From Brevundimonas intermedia (GTDB taxonomy: Bacteria > Pseudomonadota > Alphaproteobacteria > Caulobacterales > Caulobacteraceae): a DNA stretch of 64,000 nt. Location of the stretch: contig NZ_BSFD01000011.1 of assembly GCF_027922165.1 (NCBI RefSeq), positions 685,253 through 749,252 of the forward strand. Reading direction: 5' to 3'. The position numbers and the translations under genes were made by a program. The notes below the pieces were generated by a model. The model was given only the letters and a program-made list of their open reading frames with translations, was not told where the DNA came from and searched no databases. This document shows positions 6,693 through 15,705 of this stretch, in pieces (position 1 is the stretch's first letter; each line of letters opens with the position of its first letter).

Positions 6693-8492
6693 TCAGAACC
6701 AGGCGTCCTGCATCGCCAGATTGGTGTCGTCCTTGCTGACCAGCAGGTCCAGCATCGGGGCGATCTTGGGCAGTTCCCAGCGGAAGAAATAGCGCGCGGC
6801 CTGGCGCTTGCCGTCATAGAAGTCGCCGCGCTTGCCCGCCGCCGCCAGCGCCTGCTCCAGCCAAATCCAGGCCAGGACCGCATGGCCCACGGCCTCCAGA
6901 TAGGTCGAGGCGTTAGCCAGAGCCCGCTCCGGATCGCCGTCCTGCCACACCGTCGCCGTCGTCGCCCCGATTCGACCCATGGCCTGGGCCAGCGCCTCGC
7001 CATAGGGGGTCAGCTCGGGATCGCCCGACGCCCGCGCCACGGTGGCCATCACCGTCTCGCCCAGCAGTTTCAGGCCCGCACCGCCGTCCATGATCGCCTT
7101 GCGGCCCAGCAGGTCCAGCCCCTGAATCCCGTGTGTCCCCTCGTGGATCGGGTTCAGCCGGTTGTCGCGATAGAACTGCTCGACCTGATAGTCGCGGGTA
7201 TAGCCGTATCCGCCCAGCACTTGGATCGCCAGGCTGTTCCCCTCCAGGCACCATTGCGACGGCCAGCTCTTGGCGATGGGCGTCAGCATGTCCAGCAGCC
7301 GCCCGGCCCGCTCCCGCTCAGCCGCGTCCTCGGCCGTCGTCTGGTCGTCGGTCAGCCGCGCGCAATACAGGTTCAGCGCCAGCGCCCCCTCGGCATAGGA
7401 TTTCTGCGCCAGCAGCATGCGGCGCACGTCGGCGTGCTGGATGATCGGCACGGGCGGACTGGCGGGATCCTTGGCCGACAGGGGCCGTCCCTGCGGCCGG
7501 CCCCGCGCATAGTCCAGGGCGTGCAGATAGCCGGTATAGCCCAGGGCCGCCGCCCCCGCCCCAACGCCGATCCGCGCCTCGTTCATCATGTGGAACATGG
7601 CGGCCAACCCCTGGTGCGGCGCCCCCACCAGCCAGCCGACCGCGCCCCCCTGTCTGCCCGGCGCATGCCGGCCTTCGCCGAAGTTCAGCAGGGTGTTGGT
7701 CGTGCCGCGATAACCCATCTTGTGGTTCAGCCCCGCCAGGACGACGTCATTGCGTTCGCCCGGCGCGCCGCTCTCGTCCAGCAGTTGTTTGGGAACCACG
7801 AACAGCGAGATCCCCTTCACGCCCGCCGGCGCCCCCTCCATCCGCGCCAGCACCATATGGACGATGGTCTCCGACAGGTCGTGGTCGCCGCCGGAGATCC
7901 ACATCTTCGATCCGAACAGCCGATAGCTGCCGTCGGCCTGCGCAACCGCGCGGGTGCGGATGTCGCCCAACGACGACCCCGCCTGTGGCTCCGACAAGCA
8001 CATGGTGCCGAAGAACCGCCCCTCCAGCATTGGCCGCACATAGGCGTCGATCTGCGCGGCCGTGCCATGGGTCTTCAGCAGATTGGCCGCCCCGATGGTC
8101 AGGAACGGATAGGCCGCCGTGCCGACATTGGCCGCCTGGAACCAGGCGAAGCCGGCGCGCTCGATAACATTGGGCAGTTGCAGCCCGCCCAGCTCATAAT
8201 CCTGCGACGCCGAGAACAGCCCCGCCTCGCGAAACGCCGCCAGGGCCTGAGCCACCTCGGGGATCATCGTCACCCGCTCGCCATCGAAGGTCGGTTCGTT
8301 CTGATCGGCCTTGCGGTTATGCGGCGCGAACGCGTCGGCGGCGATCTGGGCGCAGGTATCCAGCACCCCGTCGAACGACACCCGATCATGATCGGCGAAC
8401 CGCGCCCGCTGCGTCAGCCGCTCGACGTCCAGCCATTCGTACAGAATGAAATCCAGATCGCGCCGGGACAGGATCAGCGAGGCGTCGGACAT
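6693..8492 (-). CDS. Acyl-CoA dehydrogenase (DmdC-like, 599 aa)
   Basis: This FAD enzyme oxidises an acyl-CoA to the 2-enoyl-CoA. Its length (599 residues) and extra C-terminal helical domain (about 470-599) match the long acyl-CoA dehydrogenases that include 3-methylthiopropanoyl-CoA dehydrogenase (DmdC) and relatives used in fatty acid oxidation. Seen: FAD-binding MCLSEPQAGSSLGDIRTRA (164-182) and FGSKMWISGGDHDLSE (193-208), the NEARIGVGAGAAALG helix, VLGGYGYTRDYQVEQFYRD (425-443) and the likely catalytic base Glu451 in NPIHEGTHGIQ. The gene is convergent with heme oxygenase; their stops are adjacent (6692/6693). The substrate chain length cannot be told from sequence. Enough similar genes exist in these genomes that DmdC function should not be assumed. 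Confidence 0.88.
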   Translation of the reverse strand: MSDASLILSRRDLDFILYEWLDVERLTQRARFADHDRVSFDGVLDTCAQIAADAFAPHNRKADQNEPTFDGERVTMIPEVAQALAAFREAGLFSASQDYELGGLQLPNVIERAGFAWFQAANVGTAAYPFLTIGAANLLKTHGTAAQIDAYVRPMLEGRFFGTMCLSEPQAGSSLGDIRTRAVAQADGSYRLFGSKMWISGGDHDLSETIVHMVLARMEGAPAGVKGISLFVVPKQLLDESGAPGERNDVVLAGLNHKMGYRGTTNTLLNFGEGRHAPGRQGGAVGWLVGAPHQGLAAMFHMMNEARIGVGAGAAALGYTGYLHALDYARGRPQGRPLSAKDPASPPVPIIQHADVRRMLLAQKSYAEGALALNLYCARLTDDQTTAEDAAERERAGRLLDMLTPIAKSWPSQWCLEGNSLAIQVLGGYGYTRDYQVEQFYRDNRLNPIHEGTHGIQGLDLLGRKAIMDGGAGLKLLGETVMATVARASGDPELTPYGEALAQAMGRIGATTATVWQDGDPERALANASTYLEAVGHAVLAWIWLEQALAAAGKRGDFYDGKRQAARYFFRWELPKIAPMLDLLVSKDDTNLAMQDAWF

Positions 8493-8570
8493 GCGAAGGC
8501 TCCGGAAACGCCGCCTTGCGGCGACACCCAGCCAGCCTAGGTCGCCGTCCTTAAGGCGGCAAGCGCGCCA

Positions 8571-9521
8571 TCAGCCGACGCCCTGTTCCGCGACCAGATG
8601 CTGCAGCACCCGCTTCTCCAGCACCAGCAGGGCGCCGGCGCCATTGGTGCGCATCACCAGCCCCGCCGCCAGCGGCCTGACCGCCTGATGCACCGCCCCC
8701 GCCAGACGCACGAAATCGGGCCGCGCCCGCCCGCTGACGCCGTGCAGCGCGCACAGCTGACGCCAATCCTGGACGAAGCCCGCCAGCACCGCCCGGAACC
8801 GCTCGGCGCGCGCCTGAGCTTCGGCGCTGTCGACGGCGGGCGTCAGTTCTTGGCACAGATCGTCCACCAGCCACTGCACCTCCGCCGCCGGCATGACGGC
8901 GAACCTCTGGCCGGCCTCGGTCAGCAGTTGAGACCGTGCGGCGGGGTCCCAGGCCACCGTCCGCCACTGATCACGCGGCGGGGTCTGACCGCAGGCGAAT
9001 TGCCAGAACGACGCCGTGCCTGTGGTGTCGGCGACCAGGTGGATCCGCTCGGCGTCGGACCGGTTCTCCACATGGTGCCGCCGCCAATTGTCGAAGATCC
9101 AGGCCTCGCCCGCCCCCATGTGCACGGCCTCGCCGTCGCAGTGGAACCGCACCTCGGGACGGGTGAAGACCGGAATGTGCAGCCGCACCCGCGTATGCCA
9201 GTGATAATTGATGTCGGCATGTTCCGGCACGCCTGCGCCGGCCGCCAGTCGCATCAGTCGCGACCGGCTCCACACCACGCCGAAGCCCGCCAGGACCTGG
9301 CGCAGATAGGGCGTCTGCTCCAGCCAGCGCGTCGGCGCCATCTGCCCATGGACCGAATCCGATTCCGTTCCGCCGGCGCTGATCAGACGCGCCGCGCTGT
9401 TGCCGTGCACGCGATCCGGATGCGGCCCCCACGCCTCGTCCGGCAGGGCCGCAATCTCGGCCTGAAGACGCTCGACATCGAACAGGATCGGAAGCTGAAA
9501 AAAGGGCTGCGACAGTCGCAT
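8571..9521 (-). CDS. Aspartyl/asparaginyl beta-hydroxylase family dioxygenase
   Basis: A 316-residue protein. Residues 1-175 match the Asp/Asn beta-hydroxylase (AspH-type) Fe(II)/2-oxoglutarate fold: His101 in PEHADINYHWHTRVRLHIPV, a Trp/Asn-rich strand AWIFDNWRRHHVENRSD with His149 or His150 as second metal ligand, and IHLVADTTG closing the barrel. AspH-type enzymes use only two His ligands, which fits. The last 140 residues form an all-helical domain (EVQWLVDDLCQEL and RPLAAGLVMRTNGAGALLVLE) not seen in the other hydroxylase of this operon. It is the last gene of the receptor-sulfotransferase-hydroxylase operon, 4 bases after the TPR-sulfotransferase stop. The target (a protein residue or a small molecule) is unknown. 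Confidence 0.82.
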   Translation of the reverse strand: MRLSQPFFQLPILFDVERLQAEIAALPDEAWGPHPDRVHGNSAARLISAGGTESDSVHGQMAPTRWLEQTPYLRQVLAGFGVVWSRSRLMRLAAGAGVPEHADINYHWHTRVRLHIPVFTRPEVRFHCDGEAVHMGAGEAWIFDNWRRHHVENRSDAERIHLVADTTGTASFWQFACGQTPPRDQWRTVAWDPAARSQLLTEAGQRFAVMPAAEVQWLVDDLCQELTPAVDSAEAQARAERFRAVLAGFVQDWRQLCALHGVSGRARPDFVRLAGAVHQAVRPLAAGLVMRTNGAGALLVLEKRVLQHLVAEQGVG

Positions 9522-9525
9522 GGGC

Positions 9526-11457
9526 TCAGTCCCTGTAACGGATCAAGGCGTCGCCCAGCGCGGCCCGAAGCGGCGCGAGCCAGGGTTCGTAGTTGCGCCA
9601 TTGCGCCAGGCCGTCGCGACTGATCGGTCGCCGCACCTGTTCTGAACTGGGCGTGCGCACGCTGCGCCGGGTGTGGTGGAAGTCCAGACAGGCCGGTTCG
9701 AACGCCAGCCCGCAATGGGCCAGCATACGCCGCACCCCGCCGTCCAGATCCTCGACCAGATCCTCGTACTGAACCCTCAGCACGCGTCCCGGCAGCACCT
9801 CGTCCCAGTGCCGCATCAGGTCCAGATAGCTGCGGTAATAGCGGGCGATGTGGTCGATATCGTAGGTGAATTCCTGGTTGGTCGTGCCGAACAGCTGTTT
9901 CAGATTGCTGAAGCAACAGGCCATAGGCTCACGCCGCACATCGATGATCTTCGCCTTTGGCAGGATCAGATGGATCAGGCCGATATGCCAGAAATTATTC
10001 GGCATTTTGTCGATGAAGAAGGGCCGGCCATCGCGCCGATAGGCCTGCGTCTCGGCCAGGAAGCGTTCGCCCAGAGCACGCGCCTGATCCGCCGACATCT
10101 GAAGCACAGCCTCCGGCCGCACCGGCAGACCGCCATCCGGATCACGCCCGGACAGTTCGCCGGCGTAGCGACCGATCTCCGTCAGTTCTTGCGTCCCCTC
10201 GACCTGGGAATGCGAAGCCAGGATCTGTTCGATCAGAGTCGATCCCGAACGCGGCAAGCCCAGAACGAAGATGGGATCGGCGTCAGGCGCGCCCCAGTCG
10301 GCGCGGTCGGCGAACACCTCGGCCGTAAACGCTTGGACGGTGCGGACGGCGCAGGCCTCGGCCACCTCAGGCCTGTACCGGCCCAGCGAACGCCGGACCC
10401 CGTTGCCCTCGGCATACCACCGCCACGAACCGGCATAGTCGGCGCGATCCTCCAGCGCCTTGCCCAGGGCGAAGGCCAGATAGACCCGGTCCATCTCCTG
10501 CAAGTCCGGCCGCGCCGCCGCGGCCTGCAACCGCCCAATGTCCGCGTCGGAGAAGCTGTGGATCTTCAGATTGGCCAGGCTGAACCAGGCCACGCCATAG
10601 TCGGGCCTTGCGACCAAGGCGGCGCGATAGTCGGCCACCGCCTCCTCCAGCCGCCCCGTGACCTTCAGGGCGTTCGCCCGCCACAGGCAAAGCTCCGCCC
10701 GCTCGCCTCCGACAGCGGCGGTCCCTTCCAGCAGCCGCCCATAAATCTCGATCACCGGCTCATAGTCGCCCAAGGCGACGCAGGCCGCGGCGAACAGTTT
10801 CAGATAGTCTCGCCGCTCCGGTTCGCGCCCCAGCAGCCGCTCCGCCTCGCGCCGCGCCGCCTGCGGCTTCTGCCGCTGCAACAGCATCATGGCGTAGTCG
10901 AACCGCGCGGCCTCATAGTCGGGTGCGGTCTCCAGAACCGCTTCCAGCAGGCCCTCCGCTTCCTCCCCCGCGCCACAGGCCTGACGAATACGCGCCAGCA
11001 GACGCAAGGTCCCGGCCGACGGCCCCTGGCGATCCAGAACATCACGGATGACCGTCTCGGCTTCCACCAGATCGCCGTCGGCCAACAGGCTGTCAGCCGC
11101 GACGATCTCCGGCGGCAACCGCCTCAGCATCGCCAACCTCTGCGCCGCGCCGTCCGCCGGCCCGGCCTCGCCCCGCATACGGTGCAGCTGCTCCAGCATG
11201 TCCCAGCTGGCCGGTAGGCTGGGGTTCAGCCGAACCGCCTCCCGCAACGCCTCCAGCGCCGCCGCCGCATCGCCCATGACGACATGACAATGGCCGCGTT
11301 CCTGAAAGCCCCGGCTGAACCTCGGATAAAGGGCCTGCAGTTGCTCCAGCACCGCCAGCGCTTCGGGCGCGCGTCGCGCCGCGCGCAAATCTCTAGCCTG
11401 ACGCAACAGGTCGTCGCGGTCCATCTGCCCGCCGTCGACCTCAGCCGCCGCTGTCAT
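9526..11457 (-). CDS. TPR-repeat sulfotransferase
   Basis: A 643-residue two-part protein. Residues 1 to about 360 are tetratricopeptide repeats (for example ALAVLEQLQALYPRFSRGFQ and EAETVIRDVLDRQGP), a likely protein-binding scaffold. Residues about 390-640 are a sulfotransferase domain with the PAPS 5'-phosphosulfate loop PIFVLGLPRSGSTLIEQIL and a 3'-phosphate region KIIDVRREPMACCFSNLKQ. There is no signal peptide, so it is cytoplasmic. The start overlaps the stop of the preceding 2OG-dioxygenase (ATGA at 11454-11457). Similar TPR-sulfotransferases are common next to TonB receptors in Caulobacterales and Sphingomonadales, but their acceptor is not established. Confidence 0.88.
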   Translation of the reverse strand: MTAAAEVDGGQMDRDDLLRQARDLRAARRAPEALAVLEQLQALYPRFSRGFQERGHCHVVMGDAAAALEALREAVRLNPSLPASWDMLEQLHRMRGEAGPADGAAQRLAMLRRLPPEIVAADSLLADGDLVEAETVIRDVLDRQGPSAGTLRLLARIRQACGAGEEAEGLLEAVLETAPDYEAARFDYAMMLLQRQKPQAARREAERLLGREPERRDYLKLFAAACVALGDYEPVIEIYGRLLEGTAAVGGERAELCLWRANALKVTGRLEEAVADYRAALVARPDYGVAWFSLANLKIHSFSDADIGRLQAAAARPDLQEMDRVYLAFALGKALEDRADYAGSWRWYAEGNGVRRSLGRYRPEVAEACAVRTVQAFTAEVFADRADWGAPDADPIFVLGLPRSGSTLIEQILASHSQVEGTQELTEIGRYAGELSGRDPDGGLPVRPEAVLQMSADQARALGERFLAETQAYRRDGRPFFIDKMPNNFWHIGLIHLILPKAKIIDVRREPMACCFSNLKQLFGTTNQEFTYDIDHIARYYRSYLDLMRHWDEVLPGRVLRVQYEDLVEDLDGGVRRMLAHCGLAFEPACLDFHHTRRSVRTPSSEQVRRPISRDGLAQWRNYEPWLAPLRAALGDALIRYRD

Positions 11458-12083
11458 CGCGCCGCCTCGGCCGCCAGCAGCGGCGCCAGCCAGTCCGGAT
11501 CAGGCTGGTCCGCGTCATAGTATTCGAAGATCAGATGAATTCGGTCCGTGGCGCCGCCGTTGCGCACCCAGTGTGGGCCCAGATTATTGACCTCCACCGC
11601 CTCGCCGACCGGGAACCGGTGCTCCTGGCCGCCGAAGAAGGAGACGACTTCAGGATTGGTCGTGATCGGCACATGAATCTTGTGCGGCCATTTGGCGGCC
11701 GGATTGGCGTCGATATGCGGATGGATCACGCCGCCTGCAGGCATCCGGGCCAGCATCACGCGAGGAAAGACGCCGCGCCCATAGCCATAGGCCTGAACCG
11801 CCTGACCCAGCACCGGCTCCAGCAGACCGCGCCACTCGCCCCAGAGTGGACGATCGTGCGAACGCCGCCAATCGCGCGGGCTGTCGACAAACCGGAACAC
11901 GATATGCCGGGTCTGATCCAGCACCTCGAACTTGTTCGGCTTGCTGTGGTTTTCCGCATCCCAGACGGCTTCCGGAATCTCGAGCACAGAGGCGTGCAGG
12001 GCGGCGATATCGACTGGCCCCAGCTTACGGATCGCTGCGGTCTTTCGCGGATTGGCGGCGGGCGCGGCTAGCATGGCGATCAC
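11454..12083 (-). CDS. 2OG-Fe(II) dioxygenase, Asp/Asn hydroxylase-like
   Basis: This 209-residue protein is a compact double-stranded beta-helix dioxygenase. Seen: VIHPHIDANPAAKWPHKIHV (about 119-138) with the metal-binding His, the strand FGGQEHRFPVGEAVEVNNLG, the second His in PHWVRNGGATDRIHLIFEYY (171) and the 2OG-binding Arg181. It has no extra domain, unlike the 316-residue hydroxylase downstream. A GTG at 12083 overlaps the TGA of the upstream sulfotransferase; an ATG at 12074 is an alternative. It ends in a 4-base overlap with the TPR-sulfotransferase. Two different hydroxylases in one operon suggest two sites or steps on a shared substrate (inference). Confidence 0.82.
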   Translation of the reverse strand: MIAMLAAPAANPRKTAAIRKLGPVDIAALHASVLEIPEAVWDAENHSKPNKFEVLDQTRHIVFRFVDSPRDWRRSHDRPLWGEWRGLLEPVLGQAVQAYGYGRGVFPRVMLARMPAGGVIHPHIDANPAAKWPHKIHVPITTNPEVVSFFGGQEHRFPVGEAVEVNNLGPHWVRNGGATDRIHLIFEYYDADQPDPDWLAPLLAAEAAR

Positions 12084-12730
12084 CGCAATCCTTCGAACGA
12101 ATAGCCGAACAGGTCGATGTCCTGGGCATAGCGGGCCGCGACGCCGTCGATCAGTTCCTGATCATAATAGATCCGGTAATCCTCACGCTTGGTCCCGTTG
12201 ACGCGGTCCAGCGGCCGCGACGGAATGCCGATGCGCGCGCACAGGCTGTCATACGACGCCTGCATCTCCTCCACCCGCCCGAACTGATCGGTCAGCAGCG
12301 TCTTGCCGTCCTCGTCCACCAGCAGGGAGGACTGGGACTGAAACAGGATGTGCTGCTCCGGCGGCTGCTGGAACAGAAAATGGCGCATCACGTCGCGCGG
12401 ACGGCGCTGAAAGACGTCCCCGTCCCGCAACATGAAGGCGCAGTAGGAGACGAACCGGTCGAACGGATTGCGCACGAAGGCGAACTTGAAATAGTCGGCG
12501 AACGCCTCTTTGCCGACGTAGGGACGGACCTGCCGCAACGACAGATGCCCATGGCGGATGGCCGCCAGGTCTTCCCACGGGAAGCGTTTGTCGATGAACA
12601 GTCCCACCTGTTCCAGGTCCTCCTCGCCCATCTGCTCGCGCAGGGCGCGCCGCACCGCATGAGTGCCGGTCTTGGGCACGGCGGCGAAGATGAACCGGTG
12701 GCGGTGGGAAACGATCATGCTTCTGGACAT
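12080..12730 (-). CDS. Sulfotransferase family 2 protein
   Basis: A 216-residue stand-alone sulfotransferase resembling the carbohydrate/heparan sulfotransferase-2 family. Seen: the PAPS loop FIFAAVPKTGTHAVRRALRE near the N-terminus, the 3'-phosphate motif YFKFAFVRNPFDRFVSYCAF near residue 85, and the family-typical C-terminal segment with FEGLR. The start may be at 12730 (MSRSMIVSH) or at the second Met at 12718. It is the first gene after the TonB receptor; a GC-rich hairpin separates them. The acceptor is unknown. It could sulfate a glycan or a protein Tyr. Confidence 0.82.
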   Translation of the reverse strand: MSRSMIVSHRHRFIFAAVPKTGTHAVRRALREQMGEEDLEQVGLFIDKRFPWEDLAAIRHGHLSLRQVRPYVGKEAFADYFKFAFVRNPFDRFVSYCAFMLRDGDVFQRRPRDVMRHFLFQQPPEQHILFQSQSSLLVDEDGKTLLTDQFGRVEEMQASYDSLCARIGIPSRPLDRVNGTKREDYRIYYDQELIDGVAARYAQDIDLFGYSFEGLR

Positions 12731-12734
12731 CCAG

Positions 12735-12772
12735 AAAAGGGCGCCCCTCCCCCCGAAGGGAGCGGAGCGCCC
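12735..12772 (-). terminator. Hairpin between TonB receptor and sulfotransferase operon
   Basis: On the minus strand a GC-rich stem (outer arms 12735-12744/12763-12772 region, core GGGCGC with GCGCCC) is followed by TTTTC. It sits 20 bases after the receptor stop codon. It may act as a partial terminator so that the receptor is made in excess of the downstream enzymes. Confidence 0.55.
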
Positions 12773-12792
12773 AGCCTAGTCTAAGCCTCGGA

Positions 12793-15579
12793 TCAGAACT
12801 TGTAGGTCAGGCCGGCCGTATAGGTCGTTCCGCTCTGGTTCTGATTGTACAGATATTCGTTCTGACCCCAGAACTGGGTGTCCTTCTCGTTCGTCAGATT
12901 GACCGCGTCCAGCGTCAGCTGCAGCGCGTCGGTGATGTTGAAGAAGGCCGCCGCGTCGACATAGGTGCCGCCCTCAAAGCCGCGCGTGCTGGCGCTCATG
13001 ACGCTGGGGTCCCGTCCGCTGAACCACTTGGAACGGTGGTTCAGCGAGGCTCGGGCGCCCCATTGATCGGTCTCGTAATAGACCGTGGCGTTGTAGCTGG
13101 TCTTGGAGATGCCCGTCAGCGCGTCGTCGGCGTCCACATAGGTGTAGTTCGCGACCACGCCCAGATTGTCGAACGGCGCCGGCAAGAAGAACAGCTGGCT
13201 TTGCGCCGCCAGTTCCAGACCCGTCAGCTGCTTGTTGCCTTCCACGTTCACCGGCATCGAAAACTCGGTGACGATCGTCGCGGCCGTTGCGCCGGGGATC
13301 GTCGAGAAGGGCACGCCCGTCTCGCTGAACGGGACGTTCTCGAGCGTCACCGATCCGATGAAGTTCTTGATGTCCTTGTGGAAGACGCTGGCTGACATCA
13401 GGCCCACATCGCCGAAATAATATTCGACGGCGAAGTCCAGGGTGGTGTCCTTGTACGGCTCCAGGTTCGGATTGCCGCGCGACGCGGTGATCTCGCCGGT
13501 GTCCGGGTCCTGGAAGGCGCTGCCTTCGGCCGCCATCGAGCTGAGGCCCGGACGGTTCAGGTTCTGGGTCGCAGAGAAACGGACCAGCACCTCCGGCGTC
13601 ACTTCCAGCACCGAGTTCATGGCCGGCAGAACGCCGTCATAACCGCCCTCGACGTCGGTCGTGCCCAGATAGGCGTAACTGTCGCCCTGGATCCAGCCGG
13701 TGCTGTGGGTGTCGGTGCTGTAGCCGCGCAGGCCGATATTGCCCCGGAACCGACGTCCGAACAGCTCACTGTCCCAGTCGGCCTGAACGAAGCCCGACAC
13801 GGTCTCTTCGGTCGTCTCATAGACGTTCTCGATGTCCTGCAAGGCGCCGCCGGTGCCGTCCTTGTTCTGCTCCAGACGGTGGTACTCGTTGTACTTGGCG
13901 AAGGCCTTGTCGTAGTCGCCGACCAGCCACGATCCGAAGGCGTTGGTGAACACCGAGGTGACGTCGTTGACGGCCGTGCCGCGCATCTTCGAGCGCGTGC
14001 CGTTGACGTTGTCGTCGTAGAAGATGTCGATGCCTTCCTGACGGAATTTGTGATAGGCGACGCCGGCGCGCAGCGTCCAGGTATCGTTCAGTTCGTACCG
14101 CGCGTTCAGCTCGCCCTCGTGCAGTTCCGATTCATTGCTGAAGGCGCGGTAGTAGAACGAGTCCATCGCATAGTTGGCCGGATTGGTCGGATCCCAGTTC
14201 GGATATTCAAACGAGGCCGACTGGCCGTTCGAGCCATAGTTTGCGATCAGATTGCCCTTGGCGCGCATGTAAAGCTTGTCGTCGTACGGCGTGTCATAGG
14301 TCGACTTTTCCCAACCCACGTGACCGTCGAACTTCAGGCGGTCCGACATCTCCCACTCGCCGGTCAGCGCGACCTGGTTGAACTCGTTCTCGTTCAGCGA
14401 CCGGCGGTGCTCGCTGCCGAAGGTCGTGCCCGTGACGTCAGTCATGGTGACGTAGTTGTCGCTGTCCCAGGTCAGGTCGTTGATGACCGAGGGCGACTGG
14501 AAGATCGACGGCCAGACGCCGCCTGCCGCCGTATCGAAGGCGACCGAGCCGGTGGAAGACAGCGGGCGCGTCGCCAGGTGATACTCGTCACGACGCGTGG
14601 TGAACTCGCCGTGCAGGACGTCCAGGGTCAGTTCCATGCCGTCCATCGGACGCCACTGAACCGCCGCCGTCAGGCCCAGCCGCTCCTGCTCGGCGTTCCA
14701 GGACGAGATGCGGTTCCCGTCCGCGAAATACAGGTCGCCGGACAGGAACTTCGCCTGTTCCGCAGCGGACAGGTTGGAGATGTTCAAGCCGCGCGTGACC
14801 AGGCTCTGCATCGTCGCGGCGCTGGGCTTGGAGTAGTTGTAGGTGTTGTGCCCCTGCTCAGTCGTCTCGCGCTTGCTGTAGGCGGCGGAGAAGGAGACGC
14901 CGAACACATTGTCCCAGTTCTGGGTGAACAGGGCGGCGATGCGCGGCTGGGTGTCTTCGGTATATTCGTTGGTGCCGACCTTCAGCGACAGGGCGCCGTC
15001 AGCGCCGACGCCGTAGTCGAACGGCTTGCCGGTGAACAGGCCGACGGTGCCGGCCATGCCGCCCTCTTTCTGAGCCGCCTCAAATGTCTTTTCGACCTCG
15101 ACCCGCGAGAACAGTTCCGAGGCGAAGATGTTGAAATCGAACGCGCGGTCGCGCGAGCGCTGGCCGCGGCTGTCTTGCGCCGAGTCGACATTGCCCAGCA
15201 CTTCCATGCCGTTCAGCTGCACCCGGGCGAAGTCCGGACCGAGGCCCCGCAGCGAGATCCGACGGCCCTCGCCCGCTTCACGGTTGATCTGCACGCCGGG
15301 CAGGCGTTGCAGCGACTCCGCCAGATTGAGGTCCGGGAACTTGGCCATATCCTCGGCCACGATGGCGTCGACCTGGATGACGGAGTCCTGCTTGATCGCG
15401 CGCGCGTCGCTCAGCGACTTACGGAAGCCGGTGACGATGATTTCGTCCACCTCGGCGGCCGGCGCCTCCTGGGCGAAGGCTGCGGAGGCGCTGACGCCGG
15501 CGACCGCCGCCGACACCGTCGCCAACAGCACCTTCTTGAGGTTCGGGCCCATGCCCCGAACGGGATATTGCTTCGACAT
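12793..15579 (-). CDS. TonB-dependent receptor (Xanthomonas/Caulobacter family)
   Basis: A 928-residue outer-membrane receptor. Seen: a signal peptide (KKVLLATVSAAVAGVSASAAFAQ), the TonB-box area EVDEIIVTGFRKSLSDARAI, and the plug with KFPDLNLAESLQRLPGVQI, RRISLRGLGPDFARVQLNGM and RVEVEKTFEAAQKEGGMAGTV. A long beta-barrel follows, ending YTAGLTYKF with the terminal Phe of outer-membrane proteins. This plug is typical of the TonB-Xanth-Caul family that often imports plant or algal carbohydrates. The ATG at 15579 has GGGGGAC 8 bases upstream; the longer frame lacks support. The gene heads a run of two sulfotransferases and two hydroxylases and is divergent from a DeoR regulator. Substrate unknown; a sulfated or modified oligosaccharide or peptide is possible. 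Confidence 0.93.
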   Translation of the reverse strand: MSKQYPVRGMGPNLKKVLLATVSAAVAGVSASAAFAQEAPAAEVDEIIVTGFRKSLSDARAIKQDSVIQVDAIVAEDMAKFPDLNLAESLQRLPGVQINREAGEGRRISLRGLGPDFARVQLNGMEVLGNVDSAQDSRGQRSRDRAFDFNIFASELFSRVEVEKTFEAAQKEGGMAGTVGLFTGKPFDYGVGADGALSLKVGTNEYTEDTQPRIAALFTQNWDNVFGVSFSAAYSKRETTEQGHNTYNYSKPSAATMQSLVTRGLNISNLSAAEQAKFLSGDLYFADGNRISSWNAEQERLGLTAAVQWRPMDGMELTLDVLHGEFTTRRDEYHLATRPLSSTGSVAFDTAAGGVWPSIFQSPSVINDLTWDSDNYVTMTDVTGTTFGSEHRRSLNENEFNQVALTGEWEMSDRLKFDGHVGWEKSTYDTPYDDKLYMRAKGNLIANYGSNGQSASFEYPNWDPTNPANYAMDSFYYRAFSNESELHEGELNARYELNDTWTLRAGVAYHKFRQEGIDIFYDDNVNGTRSKMRGTAVNDVTSVFTNAFGSWLVGDYDKAFAKYNEYHRLEQNKDGTGGALQDIENVYETTEETVSGFVQADWDSELFGRRFRGNIGLRGYSTDTHSTGWIQGDSYAYLGTTDVEGGYDGVLPAMNSVLEVTPEVLVRFSATQNLNRPGLSSMAAEGSAFQDPDTGEITASRGNPNLEPYKDTTLDFAVEYYFGDVGLMSASVFHKDIKNFIGSVTLENVPFSETGVPFSTIPGATAATIVTEFSMPVNVEGNKQLTGLELAAQSQLFFLPAPFDNLGVVANYTYVDADDALTGISKTSYNATVYYETDQWGARASLNHRSKWFSGRDPSVMSASTRGFEGGTYVDAAAFFNITDALQLTLDAVNLTNEKDTQFWGQNEYLYNQNQSGTTYTAGLTYKF

Positions 15580-15705
15580 AATCGTGTCCCCCGACAAACT
15601 GGTGTGAACCAAGCGGCTCGGTCCGACGCACGGCCAATCTGACCGCCGCCGCCAAGTGGGGCTTCATTAGGATCACGGCGTTTCAGTCGTGTGACGGTTT
15701 GAGGG

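Noticed and set aside
9673..11217. 514-codon open frame on the plus strand
   Set aside because: Antisense to the TPR-sulfotransferase, which has clear motifs in its own frame.
8571..12083. The two hydroxylases as the missing PhnY for the PhnZ-like enzyme
   Set aside because: Both are Asp/Asn-hydroxylase-type, not PhyH-type, and they belong to a separate operon with the TonB receptor.
13705..15642. 645-codon open frame on the plus strand
   Set aside because: Antisense shadow of the 928-residue TonB receptor; composition typical of reverse-frame reading and no recognisable domain.
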